DNA of 45,357 nt, taken from Sulfobacillus acidophilus. GTDB lineage: Bacteria; Bacillota; Sulfobacillia; Sulfobacillales; Sulfobacillaceae. Below the pieces are notes generated by a model. The model made no database searches and had not been told where the DNA came from. It saw only the letters and a program-made list of their open reading frames with translations. A program made the position numbers and the translations under genes. Position 1 is the first letter of the stretch, and each line of letters begins with the position of its first letter. Below are positions 34,138 through 43,070 of this stretch, piece after piece. The stretch lies in NCBI GenBank assembly GCA_003023745.1, contig PXYV01000028.1:1-45357 (forward strand), written 5' to 3'.

Positions 34138-35577
34138 ATGGCGGAAAACAAGGAGACGATATTTGTCATTGTGGGTGCAAGTGGCGATTTAACCTATCGC
34201 TTATTAATGCCAGCCATTTTTCGGCTTCATCAGATGGGGCAATGGTTGAGCCCCGTCGTTGGATATGCACCTGACGCATGGGACGACAACGCGTTCAAAG
34301 AGCATGTTCATACGGGCCTCAAGGAGTTTGTGCCGTCCTTTGACGAAAAGACCTGGGACACATTTTCGCTGCTTCTCAGCTTTCAGCGGGGGGAACTGGC
34401 CGGTAAAGACTTTGAGGGATTGTCCAAAGCCGTTGGCGATGGCCCCGCCGTCTTTTATCTCGCGCTCCCGCCCAGCCTTTTTGGCACCGCCGCGCAGGGG
34501 CTAGCAGATGCCAAATTGAACACCGCTCTTAATGGGGCGCGGCGTCTCGTGGTAGAAAAGCCGTTTGGCCATGACTTAGCGAGTGCCGAAACCTTGCGGA
34601 TGCAATTACATCAAGGGTGGCAAGAAGAACAAATCTTTCGCATTGACCACTTTCTGGGAAAAGAGACGGCTCAAAACCTGCTAGTGTTTCGGTTGACCAA
34701 TCGATTTTTGGAATCGATTTGGGACGCCGAGCACATTCGGTCAGTGCAGATTACGTATGCCGAAACCCTTGGCCTAGAGGGGAGGTGGCGGTATTACGAC
34801 CAGGCTGGGGCCCTGCGTGATATGTTGCAAAATCACTTAATGCAGTTGTTTACGCTTGTTGCGATGGATCCGCCGGCCACCTGGGCGGCCGACTCCTTGC
34901 ATAATCACAAGACTGAAGTCTTGCGAGCAGTTCGGCCTATTGAGCCATCAGAGGTGGATCAGCGGGCGGTGCGCGGACAATATCTAGCCGGGACCGTTGC
35001 CGAGCAGGCGGTGCCGGGCTATCTGCAGGAACCCCACATCCCCGCGCAGTCCACCACTGAAACATTTGCGGCGTTGAAGCTTTGGGTCGACAACTGGCGC
35101 TGGCATGGGGTGCCGTTTTATCTTCGCTCAGGAAAACGGTTGGCACGGGATTATGCCGAAGTGGCCATTCAACTGAAGGAAGTTCCGCGCGGACTCTTCG
35201 GCGAGGGGCACGAAAATTGGCTTATATTCCGCATGAAGCCTGATGAGGCAATTGACATGGTTGTGTGGTCCAAGGAACCTGGCTTGGTGCTCAACACGCG
35301 GCGCCGAATTTTAAGTACGCCCTACCGACGGCAAGAAGAGATGGAGTATTCGGCATATGAACAACTATTGTTAGCGGTTTTGCAAGGGGACCGCACCCCA
35401 TTTCCTCGCTACGACGAAGTGGAAGAGGCATGGCGGATCGTGGACCCGGTATTGCAAGCGTGGGCGCACGGTCGCCCCCATGGGTACCCCGCCGGCAGTG
35501 AAGGGCCAAGTCAACAAGACCAATTGATGCAGAGCGGGATTGCCTGGCGGCATCTCCTGTCGAATCCGTCCGACTAG
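34138..35577 (+). CDS. zwf: Glucose-6-phosphate dehydrogenase
   Basis: The first enzyme of the oxidative pentose phosphate pathway. It has 479 residues from the ATG at 34138 (GAGGAGG seven bases upstream). Present are the nucleotide-binding GASGDL (13-18), EKPFG (140-144), the substrate motif RIDHFLGKE with H171, and NHLMQL. The usual Lys after GDLAKR (K21 in L. mesenteroides) is Leu here (GDLTYRLLMP), as in what looks like a divergent subfamily, so cofactor or substrate affinity may differ. It is followed 57 bases later by a 6PGDH-like dehydrogenase, perhaps as a functional pair. Confidence 0.93.
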   Translation: MAENKETIFVIVGASGDLTYRLLMPAIFRLHQMGQWLSPVVGYAPDAWDDNAFKEHVHTGLKEFVPSFDEKTWDTFSLLLSFQRGELAGKDFEGLSKAVGDGPAVFYLALPPSLFGTAAQGLADAKLNTALNGARRLVVEKPFGHDLASAETLRMQLHQGWQEEQIFRIDHFLGKETAQNLLVFRLTNRFLESIWDAEHIRSVQITYAETLGLEGRWRYYDQAGALRDMLQNHLMQLFTLVAMDPPATWAADSLHNHKTEVLRAVRPIEPSEVDQRAVRGQYLAGTVAEQAVPGYLQEPHIPAQSTTETFAALKLWVDNWRWHGVPFYLRSGKRLARDYAEVAIQLKEVPRGLFGEGHENWLIFRMKPDEAIDMVVWSKEPGLVLNTRRRILSTPYRRQEEMEYSAYEQLLLAVLQGDRTPFPRYDEVEEAWRIVDPVLQAWAHGRPHGYPAGSEGPSQQDQLMQSGIAWRHLLSNPSD

Positions 35578-35634
35578 AATTATTGCGGGGGAACGTTAGA
35601 ATAAAGAGCAGGTAGCTAAAGGAGCCGCGAACTG

Positions 35635-36504
35635 ATGGAAGAGTCGCTGGGGTTTATTGGGTTGGGCGTCATGGGCCAGGCTATGGCATTGCATCTGGTC
35701 AAGTCTCACCCGGTTACGGTCTATAATCGGACCCGTGAGCGGTGTCAGCCCTTGTTGCAGGCGGGAGCGCAGCTTGCAGACACTCCTGCGGAGGTCGCGT
35801 CGCGCAGTCGATGCATTTTCCTTATGTTAAAGGACGATGCGGCGGTCAGCGAGGTCGTCGAGGGGTCGTCGGGGGTGTTTGAAGCGATTTGCCCAGGTAC
35901 GATTGTGGTGGATCATTCGACAATCTCACCCGCGTCAACGCGACGACTAGCTCATGCCGCCAAGATCCGAAACGTACAGTGGTTGGACGCTCCAGTGACA
36001 GGAGGCGACATAGGGGCGCGCGAGGCGACGCTCACCATTATGGTGGGGGGCGAAGCCGCAGCATTTGAGGAGGTACAGCCCTATCTTAAGGAAATGGGTC
36101 GGCGAATTGTGTATGTAGGGGCTGTAGGCCAGGGTCAGACGTTGAAGTTAGTCGCGAATTTGGTCAGTGGAATAAACTTGATGGCAGCCAGCGAAGGGGT
36201 GCGCTTGGGACTCAAATTAGGCCTCTCTTGGGACACCATGGACGAGGTGATGTCCCACGGGACCTCTCAGTCGTATGAGCTGAGCAAAATTGTGGACCGC
36301 ATGCGGCGCGATAATTTTGTTCCGGGGTTTTCGGTAGAAAATCGCTACAAGGATCTTAAGTTAGCGCTGGAGTTGGCCCGCCAAGTCGGTTTTAATGCGG
36401 ACTTGACGGAGCGGGCAGAGGAGCTGTATCGGGAACATTGGCAAGCCGGGTATGGCCAGTCGGACGAGGCGAGTTATGTAAAACGTTGGGATGAAAGCGA
36501 GTGA
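35635..36504 (+). CDS. Beta-hydroxyacid dehydrogenase family NAD(P) oxidoreductase
   Basis: A 289-residue member of the 3-hydroxyisobutyrate/tartronate-semialdehyde dehydrogenase family. It has the Rossmann motif GFIGLGVMGQAMA (6-18), DAPVTGGDIGAREATL (substrate site), and GQGQTLKLVANL with the catalytic Lys. It is too short for classical 6-phosphogluconate dehydrogenase and lacks its large C-terminal domain. Its position after zwf hints at sugar-acid metabolism. GGAG lies upstream of the ATG. Its stop overlaps the start of the next small gene. Confidence 0.92.
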   Translation: MEESLGFIGLGVMGQAMALHLVKSHPVTVYNRTRERCQPLLQAGAQLADTPAEVASRSRCIFLMLKDDAAVSEVVEGSSGVFEAICPGTIVVDHSTISPASTRRLAHAAKIRNVQWLDAPVTGGDIGAREATLTIMVGGEAAAFEEVQPYLKEMGRRIVYVGAVGQGQTLKLVANLVSGINLMAASEGVRLGLKLGLSWDTMDEVMSHGTSQSYELSKIVDRMRRDNFVPGFSVENRYKDLKLALELARQVGFNADLTERAEELYREHWQAGYGQSDEASYVKRWDESE

Positions 36505-36719
36505 TGATTATGTGGTGGAGCAGGCGTCGGCGCGCACCATTGTGGCTTTGGGTTCTGGCGCTTTTGGGGTTGAAGTCGTTGTGGTCTGGACCCACGGGGC
36601 GACGGGATGCGGCTTGGGAAGAGCGCAAACGGCGATTTCGCACGAAACTGGACGAGGCGTTCGCTGTATGGCGTGAGGACGAACCGCCACGAGATGTTGA
36701 GGGCGATTCAGGCGAGTGA
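36501..36719 (+). CDS. Small single-pass membrane protein
   Basis: 72 residues. An N-terminal Trp/Arg stretch (MMIMWWSRRRR) is followed by one hydrophobic segment (about 12-28) and a charged cytoplasmic-type tail. The GTG start overlaps the upstream stop, and its stop overlaps the UbiB-like start (GTGATG). This tight packing in an operon supports it being real. No family recognised; it may assist the membrane-linked kinase downstream. Confidence 0.6.
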   Translation: MMIMWWSRRRRAPLWLWVLALLGLKSLWSGPTGRRDAAWEERKRRFRTKLDEAFAVWREDEPPRDVEGDSGE

Positions 36720-38440
36720 TGAGATCACGCTGGCTACGAACATTCACAATTTTTCGCTTGGCGTTCAGTTATTGGGGAGATAGCCGGCGAATCGCGCGAG
36801 CGCACCGCACCTTGTCTGAAGCTGACGCCCGCCATCGCGAAGAAGCTATCTTGCGAGCGGGTGCGATTCGGTTTCGAGAGACCGCCCTGAAACTGGGCGG
36901 TCTCATTATTAAGGTGGGGCAGTTTTTAAGTGCGCGCACGGATTTGTTGCCGCTGACCTTTACACGGGAACTGGCCCAATTGCAGGATCAGGTGCCTGAG
37001 GCACCATGGAATCAAGTCCAAGAGTTAATGGCACAACAGTGGGACCAATCGATTGGCGAGATATTTACGGAGATCGACCCACGACCGGTGGCGGCAGCAT
37101 CGTTGGGTCAGGTACACCGGGCGCAATTGACTAACGGGATGACTGTTGCTGTCAAGGTGCAACGGCCAAATATTGACCAGTTGGCGGCCACAGACCTGGC
37201 GGCGCTTGGGATCATTATGCGGGTATTGCAACGGCTGACGCGGGTGGGTCGGCGCATTAATGCAACCAGGCTCTTCCAGGAGTTTGAGGGACTGGTCGAA
37301 CATGAGCTGGACTATCGGCAAGAGGCAGAGTATCTGAGCCGGTTTCGTCGTAATTTCGCCGATGTTCCCGACATCGTGGTGCCCGCGGTTGTGCCGGAGT
37401 TGACTCGCCAACGCGTGTTTGTGATGGAGTTTGCGTGGGGCATTAAACTCACTGACATTGCCGATTTGCGGGAGCAGGGGCTCGATCCGGTGGCGCTAGC
37501 CAGCATCTTGATTCGATCCTATTTGAAACAAATTGCGGTGGATGGCTTTGTGCAAATCGATCCGCACCCAGGAAACTTTTTTGCGGCACCGGATGGACGC
37601 GTCATTTTTTTGGACTTTGGCATGATGGCAGAATTACCGCGGCAGGATCTGAACGCTATTGTCACATTAGTCCAGGGGATTCTGACAAAAGACGTTGACA
37701 GCGTGGTTGCCGCGATCGATGACCTAGGATTTGTGCGGCCAAGCGCTTCACCCCGTCTTTTGAAACGCGCCGTCGGCTTTATGCTGGATCGACTCTCAGG
37801 TGTGCCGCTAAATCCGGGACCGGAGATGGACCGAGCCGTTGCCGAGTTTCAAGACTTCTTGTATCACGAGCCATTAGAGTTCCCAGCCCGTTATATGTTT
37901 TTAGGGCGAGCCATCGGCATGTTGTTCGGCTTGGTCTCGCGACTCAATCCTGACGTCGATTGGATGGCTGTCGTACAACAAGAGATGTTGCCGCTGCTGC
38001 AGGAGCGCCAACGGGAGCACGCCCCGCCCTGGATCGGTCGAATTGTTAGTGTGGTGGGCAATCTTATGGGTGACCGGGTTGCCACGCTCGTGGAGACAAC
38101 GGTCGCGATGGGTTGGCACGAAGTCGTCAACGCGATGAAGGTTCCGGGGCAGTTGCATCGCGTGCTGGCACTCATGGAGCAAGGCAACTTGGCCACTGAG
38201 CCTGAGGTGACCGGGATTATGCGGCGACTGGACCGGATTGCAGCCCTTCACCAGGCTCAACTGCGACTGTTATGGGCACTTGCTTTAGGCTTGGCCGGCT
38301 GGTCGGTTCACCACATCTGGAGCAGCCAGGTGTGGTTGGTGTGGGTCTGTGGAGTTGCGTCGGTCTTGATGGGACTAGCGGCCCTGATGGCGGGACGGCG
38401 TGGCGCCCGCCGCATTAGAGGCCGCTCTCCCGAACTGTGA
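36716..38440 (+). CDS. ABC1/AarF/UbiB-family atypical kinase
   Basis: A 574-residue atypical protein-kinase-like ATPase. The family signature is clear: KxGQ in KVGQFLSAR, the Ala-rich loop AAASLGQVHRA replacing the Gly loop, V-A-VKVQRP (ATP lysine), DPHPGNFF and DFGMM (metal site). Two C-terminal membrane segments (about 518-560) anchor it. Relatives support quinone or isoprenoid-lipid metabolism; here no ubiquinone genes are near. GTG 36716 overlaps the preceding stop; an ATG at 36719 is equally possible. Confidence 0.94.
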   Translation: MMRSRWLRTFTIFRLAFSYWGDSRRIARAHRTLSEADARHREEAILRAGAIRFRETALKLGGLIIKVGQFLSARTDLLPLTFTRELAQLQDQVPEAPWNQVQELMAQQWDQSIGEIFTEIDPRPVAAASLGQVHRAQLTNGMTVAVKVQRPNIDQLAATDLAALGIIMRVLQRLTRVGRRINATRLFQEFEGLVEHELDYRQEAEYLSRFRRNFADVPDIVVPAVVPELTRQRVFVMEFAWGIKLTDIADLREQGLDPVALASILIRSYLKQIAVDGFVQIDPHPGNFFAAPDGRVIFLDFGMMAELPRQDLNAIVTLVQGILTKDVDSVVAAIDDLGFVRPSASPRLLKRAVGFMLDRLSGVPLNPGPEMDRAVAEFQDFLYHEPLEFPARYMFLGRAIGMLFGLVSRLNPDVDWMAVVQQEMLPLLQERQREHAPPWIGRIVSVVGNLMGDRVATLVETTVAMGWHEVVNAMKVPGQLHRVLALMEQGNLATEPEVTGIMRRLDRIAALHQAQLRLLWALALGLAGWSVHHIWSSQVWLVWVCGVASVLMGLAALMAGRRGARRIRGRSPEL

Positions 38441-39102
38441 AGGGCCTGCACCCACATCTAAAGCCCAACGTTTGTTGGGAAATCTTCCTGGTCGCTTTGG
38501 GGAATCGCTGACAGTCCATCTTTCCCGCTAAAGCCGATGAGCAAGCGGTGCGGTTTTGGCGACACCCAGCAAGAAATTCTTGTGTAGGGCTTGCTTGACC
38601 AAACGCGAGCCTGTAGTTCTGTGTCCTGTGCGCCGCGGACATAGACAAGTCCGGCCCGTCGATATGCAGCGTGTCCGCTAAGTCGGCAAGTGTATCAAGG
38701 TCTACGGCTTGCCTGATAGCAGACCCATTGTGTCTTTGCGCTAAAGGGTGGGTATGGCGGACCACTCTGACCGATCCGTAAAACACGAGACAGAGACAGG
38801 GTCTCGACAATTGTTCTAGGTACGAAATATGGCTTATCAACTCGGATAGGTGCGCATATATCAAGTCGCGCCGCACCAAGGGAGCACGGTCGCGATAAAT
38901 CCCAGCGACACATCGCGGCCGAGGCTGAAAGCGCCTCGGGCTCCTCAAAGGTCTACAACGGTGCACCGATGATCGTATTGGGATGGAACGCCGTTGGAGA
39001 GTCGATCGCGGCGTTCGCATTAACGAAAAGTCACCAGCTCTGGTCTTGAGGTCGGGGTCGTTGACGTTCGACTCTCACCACAGGTAGAGAACCCGCTCGG
39101 TA
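38441..39102. other. Gene-poor stretch, possibly decayed
   Basis: 662 bases without a convincing gene. A minus-strand frame of 201 codons (38415-39020) has no recognisable domain or ribosome site. Small hairpins are present: CCCAAC / GTTGGG (38464-38479), a possible weak terminator of the UbiB-like gene, and CCGAGGC / GCCTCGG (38919-38939). Confidence 0.45.
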
Positions 39103-39885
39103 CTAATTTTCAACGGTAACGAGGGTGCCATCGTGAATATAACCCCAGGCAATCCTCGCGTTGGCAATTGGTAACTCCACGCAACCCAGACTCTGCGGCC
39201 AGCCATATGACGCGCGCACAAACCCATGAACCGCATCGCCCCCGTCGAAGTAGTTCACGTAAGGGACTCCGGGGTCGTTGTAGGGAACGCCGAACGGATT
39301 GATCCCCGACATGTCTTGGCTCCGATAGCGCAAATACACCGGCCAGGTGCCGTTTGGAGTCGGGGACTGGGCAATGCCCGTATTGGCCAACGAGGACAAG
39401 ACGATGCGCCCGTCAAACCATAATGTGAGTGTCTCAGGAAGATTTTTGCGGACTAGGACGTAGCCGTAGCCGTCGCGACTCATTTGTCGCCGGCGTAAAT
39501 CATGGGCTAAGACGGCAAGGACCTGGGCCGTGACAACACCCGTGGTCGACATGTGATTTTCTGATTGAAATTGCATGACGGCACCTTGCGTGAGCACGGT
39601 AAACTGATTGCGACTCCACAACTGTTTCAAAGAGATGGGGGTATTGCGAAAGCGCCAATACCAATGCCACGAAGCCGCCAGAGGATGCTGCAACGCCCAG
39701 GGAGCTAGCTTGACGGATCGCGCGGGATAGGTGACCGGCAGATAGCCGAGAGCCGCCAGCTCAACCTCGAGAGTCGCCACGGCAGGTCCTGTCGATCCCA
39801 GCGCCAAGCGCGGCCATTGCACAGATCGGGAGGCTGAACGTTGTACAAGCTGGACGGCGGGTGGGATTCGCACGCTGGGCGGCAA
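39103..39885 (-). CDS. YkuD-type L,D-transpeptidase
   Basis: About 260 residues. The C-terminal YkuD domain has HGF (H220) and SLGCVEL with the catalytic C235, as in peptidoglycan L,D-transpeptidases. The N-terminal part has a peptidoglycan-binding-1-like region (GSTGPAVATLEVELAALGYLP). No signal peptide is visible with the TTG at 39885. The only good ribosome site (AGGAGG at 39909-39914) is too far from that TTG, and the nearest in-frame codons at proper distance are ATC, ATA and ATT (39895-39903). The true start is thus uncertain, and a rare AUU/AUA start or a lesion in the N-terminus are both possible. If exported, it cross-links or modifies wall peptides. Confidence 0.85.
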   Translation of the reverse strand: MPPSVRIPPAVQLVQRSASRSVQWPRLALGSTGPAVATLEVELAALGYLPVTYPARSVKLAPWALQHPLAASWHWYWRFRNTPISLKQLWSRNQFTVLTQGAVMQFQSENHMSTTGVVTAQVLAVLAHDLRRRQMSRDGYGYVLVRKNLPETLTLWFDGRIVLSSLANTGIAQSPTPNGTWPVYLRYRSQDMSGINPFGVPYNDPGVPYVNYFDGGDAVHGFVRASYGWPQSLGCVELPIANARIAWGYIHDGTLVTVEN

Positions 39886-40118
39886 GGACGCACTAATTAT
39901 GATAAACCCCTCCTGCGATATGACTTCAGTGCCACTATATGTGCCGGATCCCTGGGTTTGACTGGAAGCTTCTAGAAAATGCGGACGATACGCTTAAACG
40001 AACAGCAGAGCTGTCACACGCGACGACCAGAATACGCGACATGTATTGACCTTAGGACCGGCCAGGAACAGTTAGGAAGCGCGTTAAGTGGAACTGTCGG
40101 TATCGGACGGCTTACAGC
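39886..40118. other. Intergenic region between the L,D-transpeptidase and its upstream terminator
   Basis: No gene is supported. It holds the ribosome site for the L,D-transpeptidase (39909-39914) and should carry its promoter, though no clear hexamers are seen. The plus-strand ORF over this region and beyond (39979-40413) is antisense to the secreted-protein gene and is not credible. Confidence 0.4.
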
Positions 40119-40150
40119 AAAAAACACCTCCACCGACGGGGTGGAGGTGT
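40119..40150 (-). terminator. Rho-independent terminator of the secreted-protein gene
   Basis: On the minus strand, an 11-bp stem ACACCTCCACC / GGTGGAGGTGT is followed by six T. It lies about 95 bases after the stop of the gene at 40245-40790. A clean, strong terminator. Confidence 0.88.
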
Positions 40151-40244
40151 GTAACAACACTGGTGGCGATTTAAATGCTGCTGGCGCGATGATGCTGGCT
40201 GAAACCGTCACCGCGAGATTGCGTCTTGATGAGTTTGGCCTGAT

Positions 40245-40790
40245 CTACCAACCGCTCCCGGAGCTACCCGAGCTGCCCGATCCGGTTGTGCTTTTTTTTG
40301 TGGTGGACTTTTTGGTGGTGCTCTTCTTGGTTGGACCTTTGGCTCGAACCGTGGCTTTAATGCGTAAACTGGGTGTGGCGACGTACCACTCCTTAAAAAA
40401 TCCTTCGCCATGACTCTCGCCTGGGCCCTTGTCGCCCGTGTACGTGTACAGGGGATGGCCCTGATACTCCAGTTGGCCCTTTAGAAGGGAAAACTTGCCG
40501 GCCAGCCCCTTGATTTTAGGAATTGAGGCAGCCTTATAGGCAAGCCAAATTCTGGCACAGGCCCCAGTGCAAGCATTCTTCGTGGCAGTAGACTTGGTGA
40601 AATAATACAGCGTATACCCTTTTGATGACTCTAAAACACGGGTCTTTTTGCCTGTCACTAAAATGGTGGCAACCCGAACTGCCGGGGGATGGACCTTTGC
40701 TGCAGGAGCGGCGGCCGCCAATGCCATCGACCCCACACCGAGCATCAACACGGGAGTTGCTAGCCGCGCAAATATACGGTTCTTTTCCAT
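40245..40790 (-). CDS. Secreted COG4315-type repeat protein with a Lys/Ser/Thr tail
   Basis: 181 residues. A signal peptide (about 1-26, ending ALAAAA) is followed by a domain with the COG4315/Lipoprotein_15 pattern: GYTLYYFTKS (Yx(FWY)-like), C-TGAC-A (cysteine pair), YQGHPLYTYTGDKGPGESHGEGF and W-Y-V. The family lipobox cysteine is missing, so this copy is probably released or wall-held. The tail has three KKSTT repeats and then a Gly/Ser-rich end. AAGGAGG precedes the ATG. Family function is unclear; links to redox or electron-transfer settings have been suggested for relatives. Confidence 0.85.
   Translation of the reverse strand: MEKNRIFARLATPVLMLGVGSMALAAAAPAAKVHPPAVRVATILVTGKKTRVLESSKGYTLYYFTKSTATKNACTGACARIWLAYKAASIPKIKGLAGKFSLLKGQLEYQGHPLYTYTGDKGPGESHGEGFFKEWYVATPSLRIKATVRAKGPTKKSTTKKSTTKKSTTGSGSSGSSGSGW
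40284..40328. repeat. Three 15-bp tandem units encoding KKSTT
   Basis: Three consecutive 15-base units at 40284-40298, 40299-40313 and 40314-40328, read on the minus strand as KKSTT each. Codons differ between units (AAG/AAA, AGC/TCC), so the repeat is not a recent duplication. Length variation between strains is likely. Confidence 0.8.
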
Positions 40791-41109
40791 GGTTCTGCCT
40801 CCTTAAGACTCACTCGCGCTCTGAAGACTCAATGATCCCAAAAACGTCGGGATACCTGCAGCCGACGCATGCCAACTAGCCAATACCACATACCTCATTC
40901 TAATCATGTAACGTTTTAAAACACCCCATAATTACCCAAGGTAGATGAAAATTTTAAAAAAATCACTTTATCAGCGAACAGGTCGATCTTGTTAACCCTG
41001 CGGCCACAAAGACTTGTCGGCCACGGTGTGATCGCGTAGTCTGTCGATTTACACGTTAAGATGGCGCTGCGGTCGCAGTATGATGATCAGAAAAGCCCGG
41101 AGGCAAGAC
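40791..41109. other. AT-rich intergenic region
   Basis: 319 bases between divergent units. It holds the ribosome site of the secreted protein (minus strand) and that of the pseudogene (GGAGG 41099-41103). It also has a CGTCGG / CCGACG inverted repeat near 40845-40867 and the palindrome GTTTTAAAAC near 40912-40922. No gene seen. Promoter positions are not clear. Confidence 0.4.
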
Positions 41110-42486
41110 ATGTCCATCGAGGATACACTGCGTCTCGCGATTGCACTGGACAAACAGAATCAGTGGCCCAAGGCACGCGCCATGTTGATGGATCTCGTCC
41201 GCCAGAATACGCAGCGTTACGACGTGCTGGTCACCTTTGGCAGACCGTTGTTGCGGCATCGGCAGCTGGCGGCTGCCCAAACTGTGTTAGAGCGCGCCGT
41301 GCAAATCTTTCCGGAGGACAGTCTCGCTCGATTATACCTGGCCCATGTGTTATTGAGTCAAGGACGCTGGGTAGAGGCGCAAGGGGCATATCGGGCGGTG
41401 CTACAAATGAAACCCCAAAACCCCCTGGCCGAGTTAGGCATAGCGCTGGCTCAGCAACAGCTGGGCAACGTGTCCGGTGCCGCACAACATCGGCTCCGCG
41501 CGTTTGCACGGCAGCCCTGGTTGAAGATGGCAACGGCCGAAGGCATGTGCGGGCAGCCGCGGATTCCATAGCAGTTGGAGGCAACACGCCGCTCTTTAGC
41601 ACGGTTCTTGACGCGCCCTGTTGGTCTTGTATGGTCTTGTCTCCCGATGAAGTCCTACCCGATCAGGCCTTGCCCGCATGCGACCTTGTCTTTAATGCGA
41701 TCAGCGATGCGGACTTAGTCCCGGGGTCCTTGTCGCCGCGAGTCGGCTCTTAGACGGACAGTCCGTGCCTGTCATCAATCATCCCCAACTTCTTTTAAAT
41801 ACGGGTCGCCAGCACATCGCCGAACTGCTGCGCCATGTGCCGGAACTATGGGTGCCGCGCATTGCTCGACTGCGTCTAAGCGAATTGCGACAAATTCGCC
41901 GGTTGCAACATGCCGGATGGTGATTTCCCTTTTTGGTTAGAGCAATAGGGGAACATACGGGTATGCAGTTTTTGCGAGTGGCTAATTCGTCGGACTTGGG
42001 TGCAGCAGTCGATCAAATAAAGACGCCGGATGCATTTGTTATTGAAGAATTGCCCACGAATCACGACGGACATTTTCGCAAGTATTGTTGGATCTTGGTG
42101 GATAAGAAGTGGTATCCTTGGCACCGGGTGGCAGCGTCAAGTGGGAAGGTAGATGCGTTTAGTTCGGACCTGTCCGTCAGTGCCAAGTCGCGGAGCGACG
42201 ATGCGCGTTTTCTACACGACCCCGAGGCAGAAATGGGTACAACGGCGATCCGTACCTTGGAGCAGTTTGCTACATTGTTGCGGTTTGATTTTGGCGGGGT
42301 TGACTGCGATGTGGACGATGCAGGCCGATTGATGATTTTTGAGGCGAACGCCACAATGGCGGTACTGCCGCCGGGTCAGAGACAATGTGGGACTACCGTC
42401 GACCCGCTTACACAATCATTGTGAACGCTGTGGACAAGATGCTCTGCCACCGCATTCGGACAGTTCGGCGCGGTGACAACACATAG
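41110..42486 (+). pseudogene. TPR / ATP-grasp protein, decayed
   Basis: Fragments in three frames join into one protein. The N-terminal TPR part (41110 to about 41550, begins MSIEDTLRLA) is frame-shifted into a segment reading AVGGNTPL...CDLVFNAISDADL (to about 41740). A second shift leads to LLDGQSVPVINHP, with an in-frame TGA at 41921-41923 (likely from CGA) before FPFLVRAIGEHTG. The ATP-grasp end (GGVDCDVD, FEANATM) is shifted a third time near 42380 into WDYRRPAYTIIVNAVDKM, ending at 42486. The order matches TPR proteins with a RimK-like ATP-grasp domain, which I recall mainly from alpha-proteobacteria; transfer is possible. Four lesions make function unlikely. GGAGG lies before the ATG. 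Confidence 0.85.
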
Positions 42487-42564
42487 GGCTAGGGCGACGG
42501 AGACTCAGAGCCAGCTTTTTACCCATGGGGCGAACACCTGGCAGGGCTATGCAGCCTTTCACAA

Positions 42565-43011
42565 TCAATGCAACGAATTACCCGCAGTCCAAAAAAGCTT
42601 AAGCGTCTGGCGCATTTCGTCGCTCATCGGAAGGAGCGAGGCAAGGTGGAAAGACGCCCACTGATAGGCGACGTGTTCGGGGTGCGTGATCGCCCCACCC
42701 GTCGTTTTAACGGCAAAATTCCACTGTCGCGTGAGACCAAATTCACCGGCATAATCGTATTGATTGACATAGCGAACCACCTGGCTCAGGTGTAATCCGG
42801 TTTCTTCGCATAGTTCACGGGCTAATGCCTCGTGCAATGATTCACCCGGATCGACGTGCCCCCCTGGAATTTCCCAGAGGTTTGGCAGAAAGTCGTCGGG
42901 GCGGCGCAGAAGCATCAAGACCTGGTTATGTTGTTCGACAACCAAGCCAACGACCCAGACAACCGGGCTATTTTCTTCGGCGCGCATGGCCAGTAACGGC
43001 GTGAGCGTCAT
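42565..43011 (-). CDS. Nudix hydrolase
   Basis: 148 residues with a perfect Nudix box: GGHVDPGES, seven residues, RELCEETGL, i.e. G-x5-E-x7-REUxEExGU. The upstream WEIPGGH and flanking strand fit the MutT/ADP-ribose pyrophosphatase branch, cleaving a nucleoside diphosphate linked to another moiety. AAGGAGAGAG precedes the ATG. It diverges from tag (60 bases), so the two may share a regulatory region. The substrate is not predictable. Confidence 0.92.
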   Translation of the reverse strand: MTLTPLLAMRAEENSPVVWVVGLVVEQHNQVLMLLRRPDDFLPNLWEIPGGHVDPGESLHEALARELCEETGLHLSQVVRYVNQYDYAGEFGLTRQWNFAVKTTGGAITHPEHVAYQWASFHLASLLPMSDEMRQTLKLFWTAGNSLH

Positions 43012-43070
43012 GATCTCTCTCCTTAGATGCTCCAGCCATCACAAATTGAGTCCTCGACGGGAGGTTAGTT

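Noticed and set aside
38415-39020. Minus-strand ORF of 201 codons after the UbiB-like gene
   Set aside because: No ribosome site, no domain, unusual composition with many Arg/Ser/Cys, and it overlaps the end of a solid gene. I first took it for a transposase remnant but found no motif to support that.
39979-40413. Plus-strand ORF of 144 codons
   Set aside because: It runs antisense through the terminator and the 3' part of the secreted-protein gene, whose own signal peptide, family motifs and terminator are clear.
41061-41753. Plus-strand ORF of 230 codons as a separate gene
   Set aside because: Only its last part (from about 41576) reads as protein-like, and that part belongs to the broken TPR/ATP-grasp gene.
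41933-42424. Separate ATP-grasp gene
   Set aside because: It is the continuation, in the same frame past the TGA at 41921, of the decayed gene that starts at 41110, and has no ribosome site of its own.
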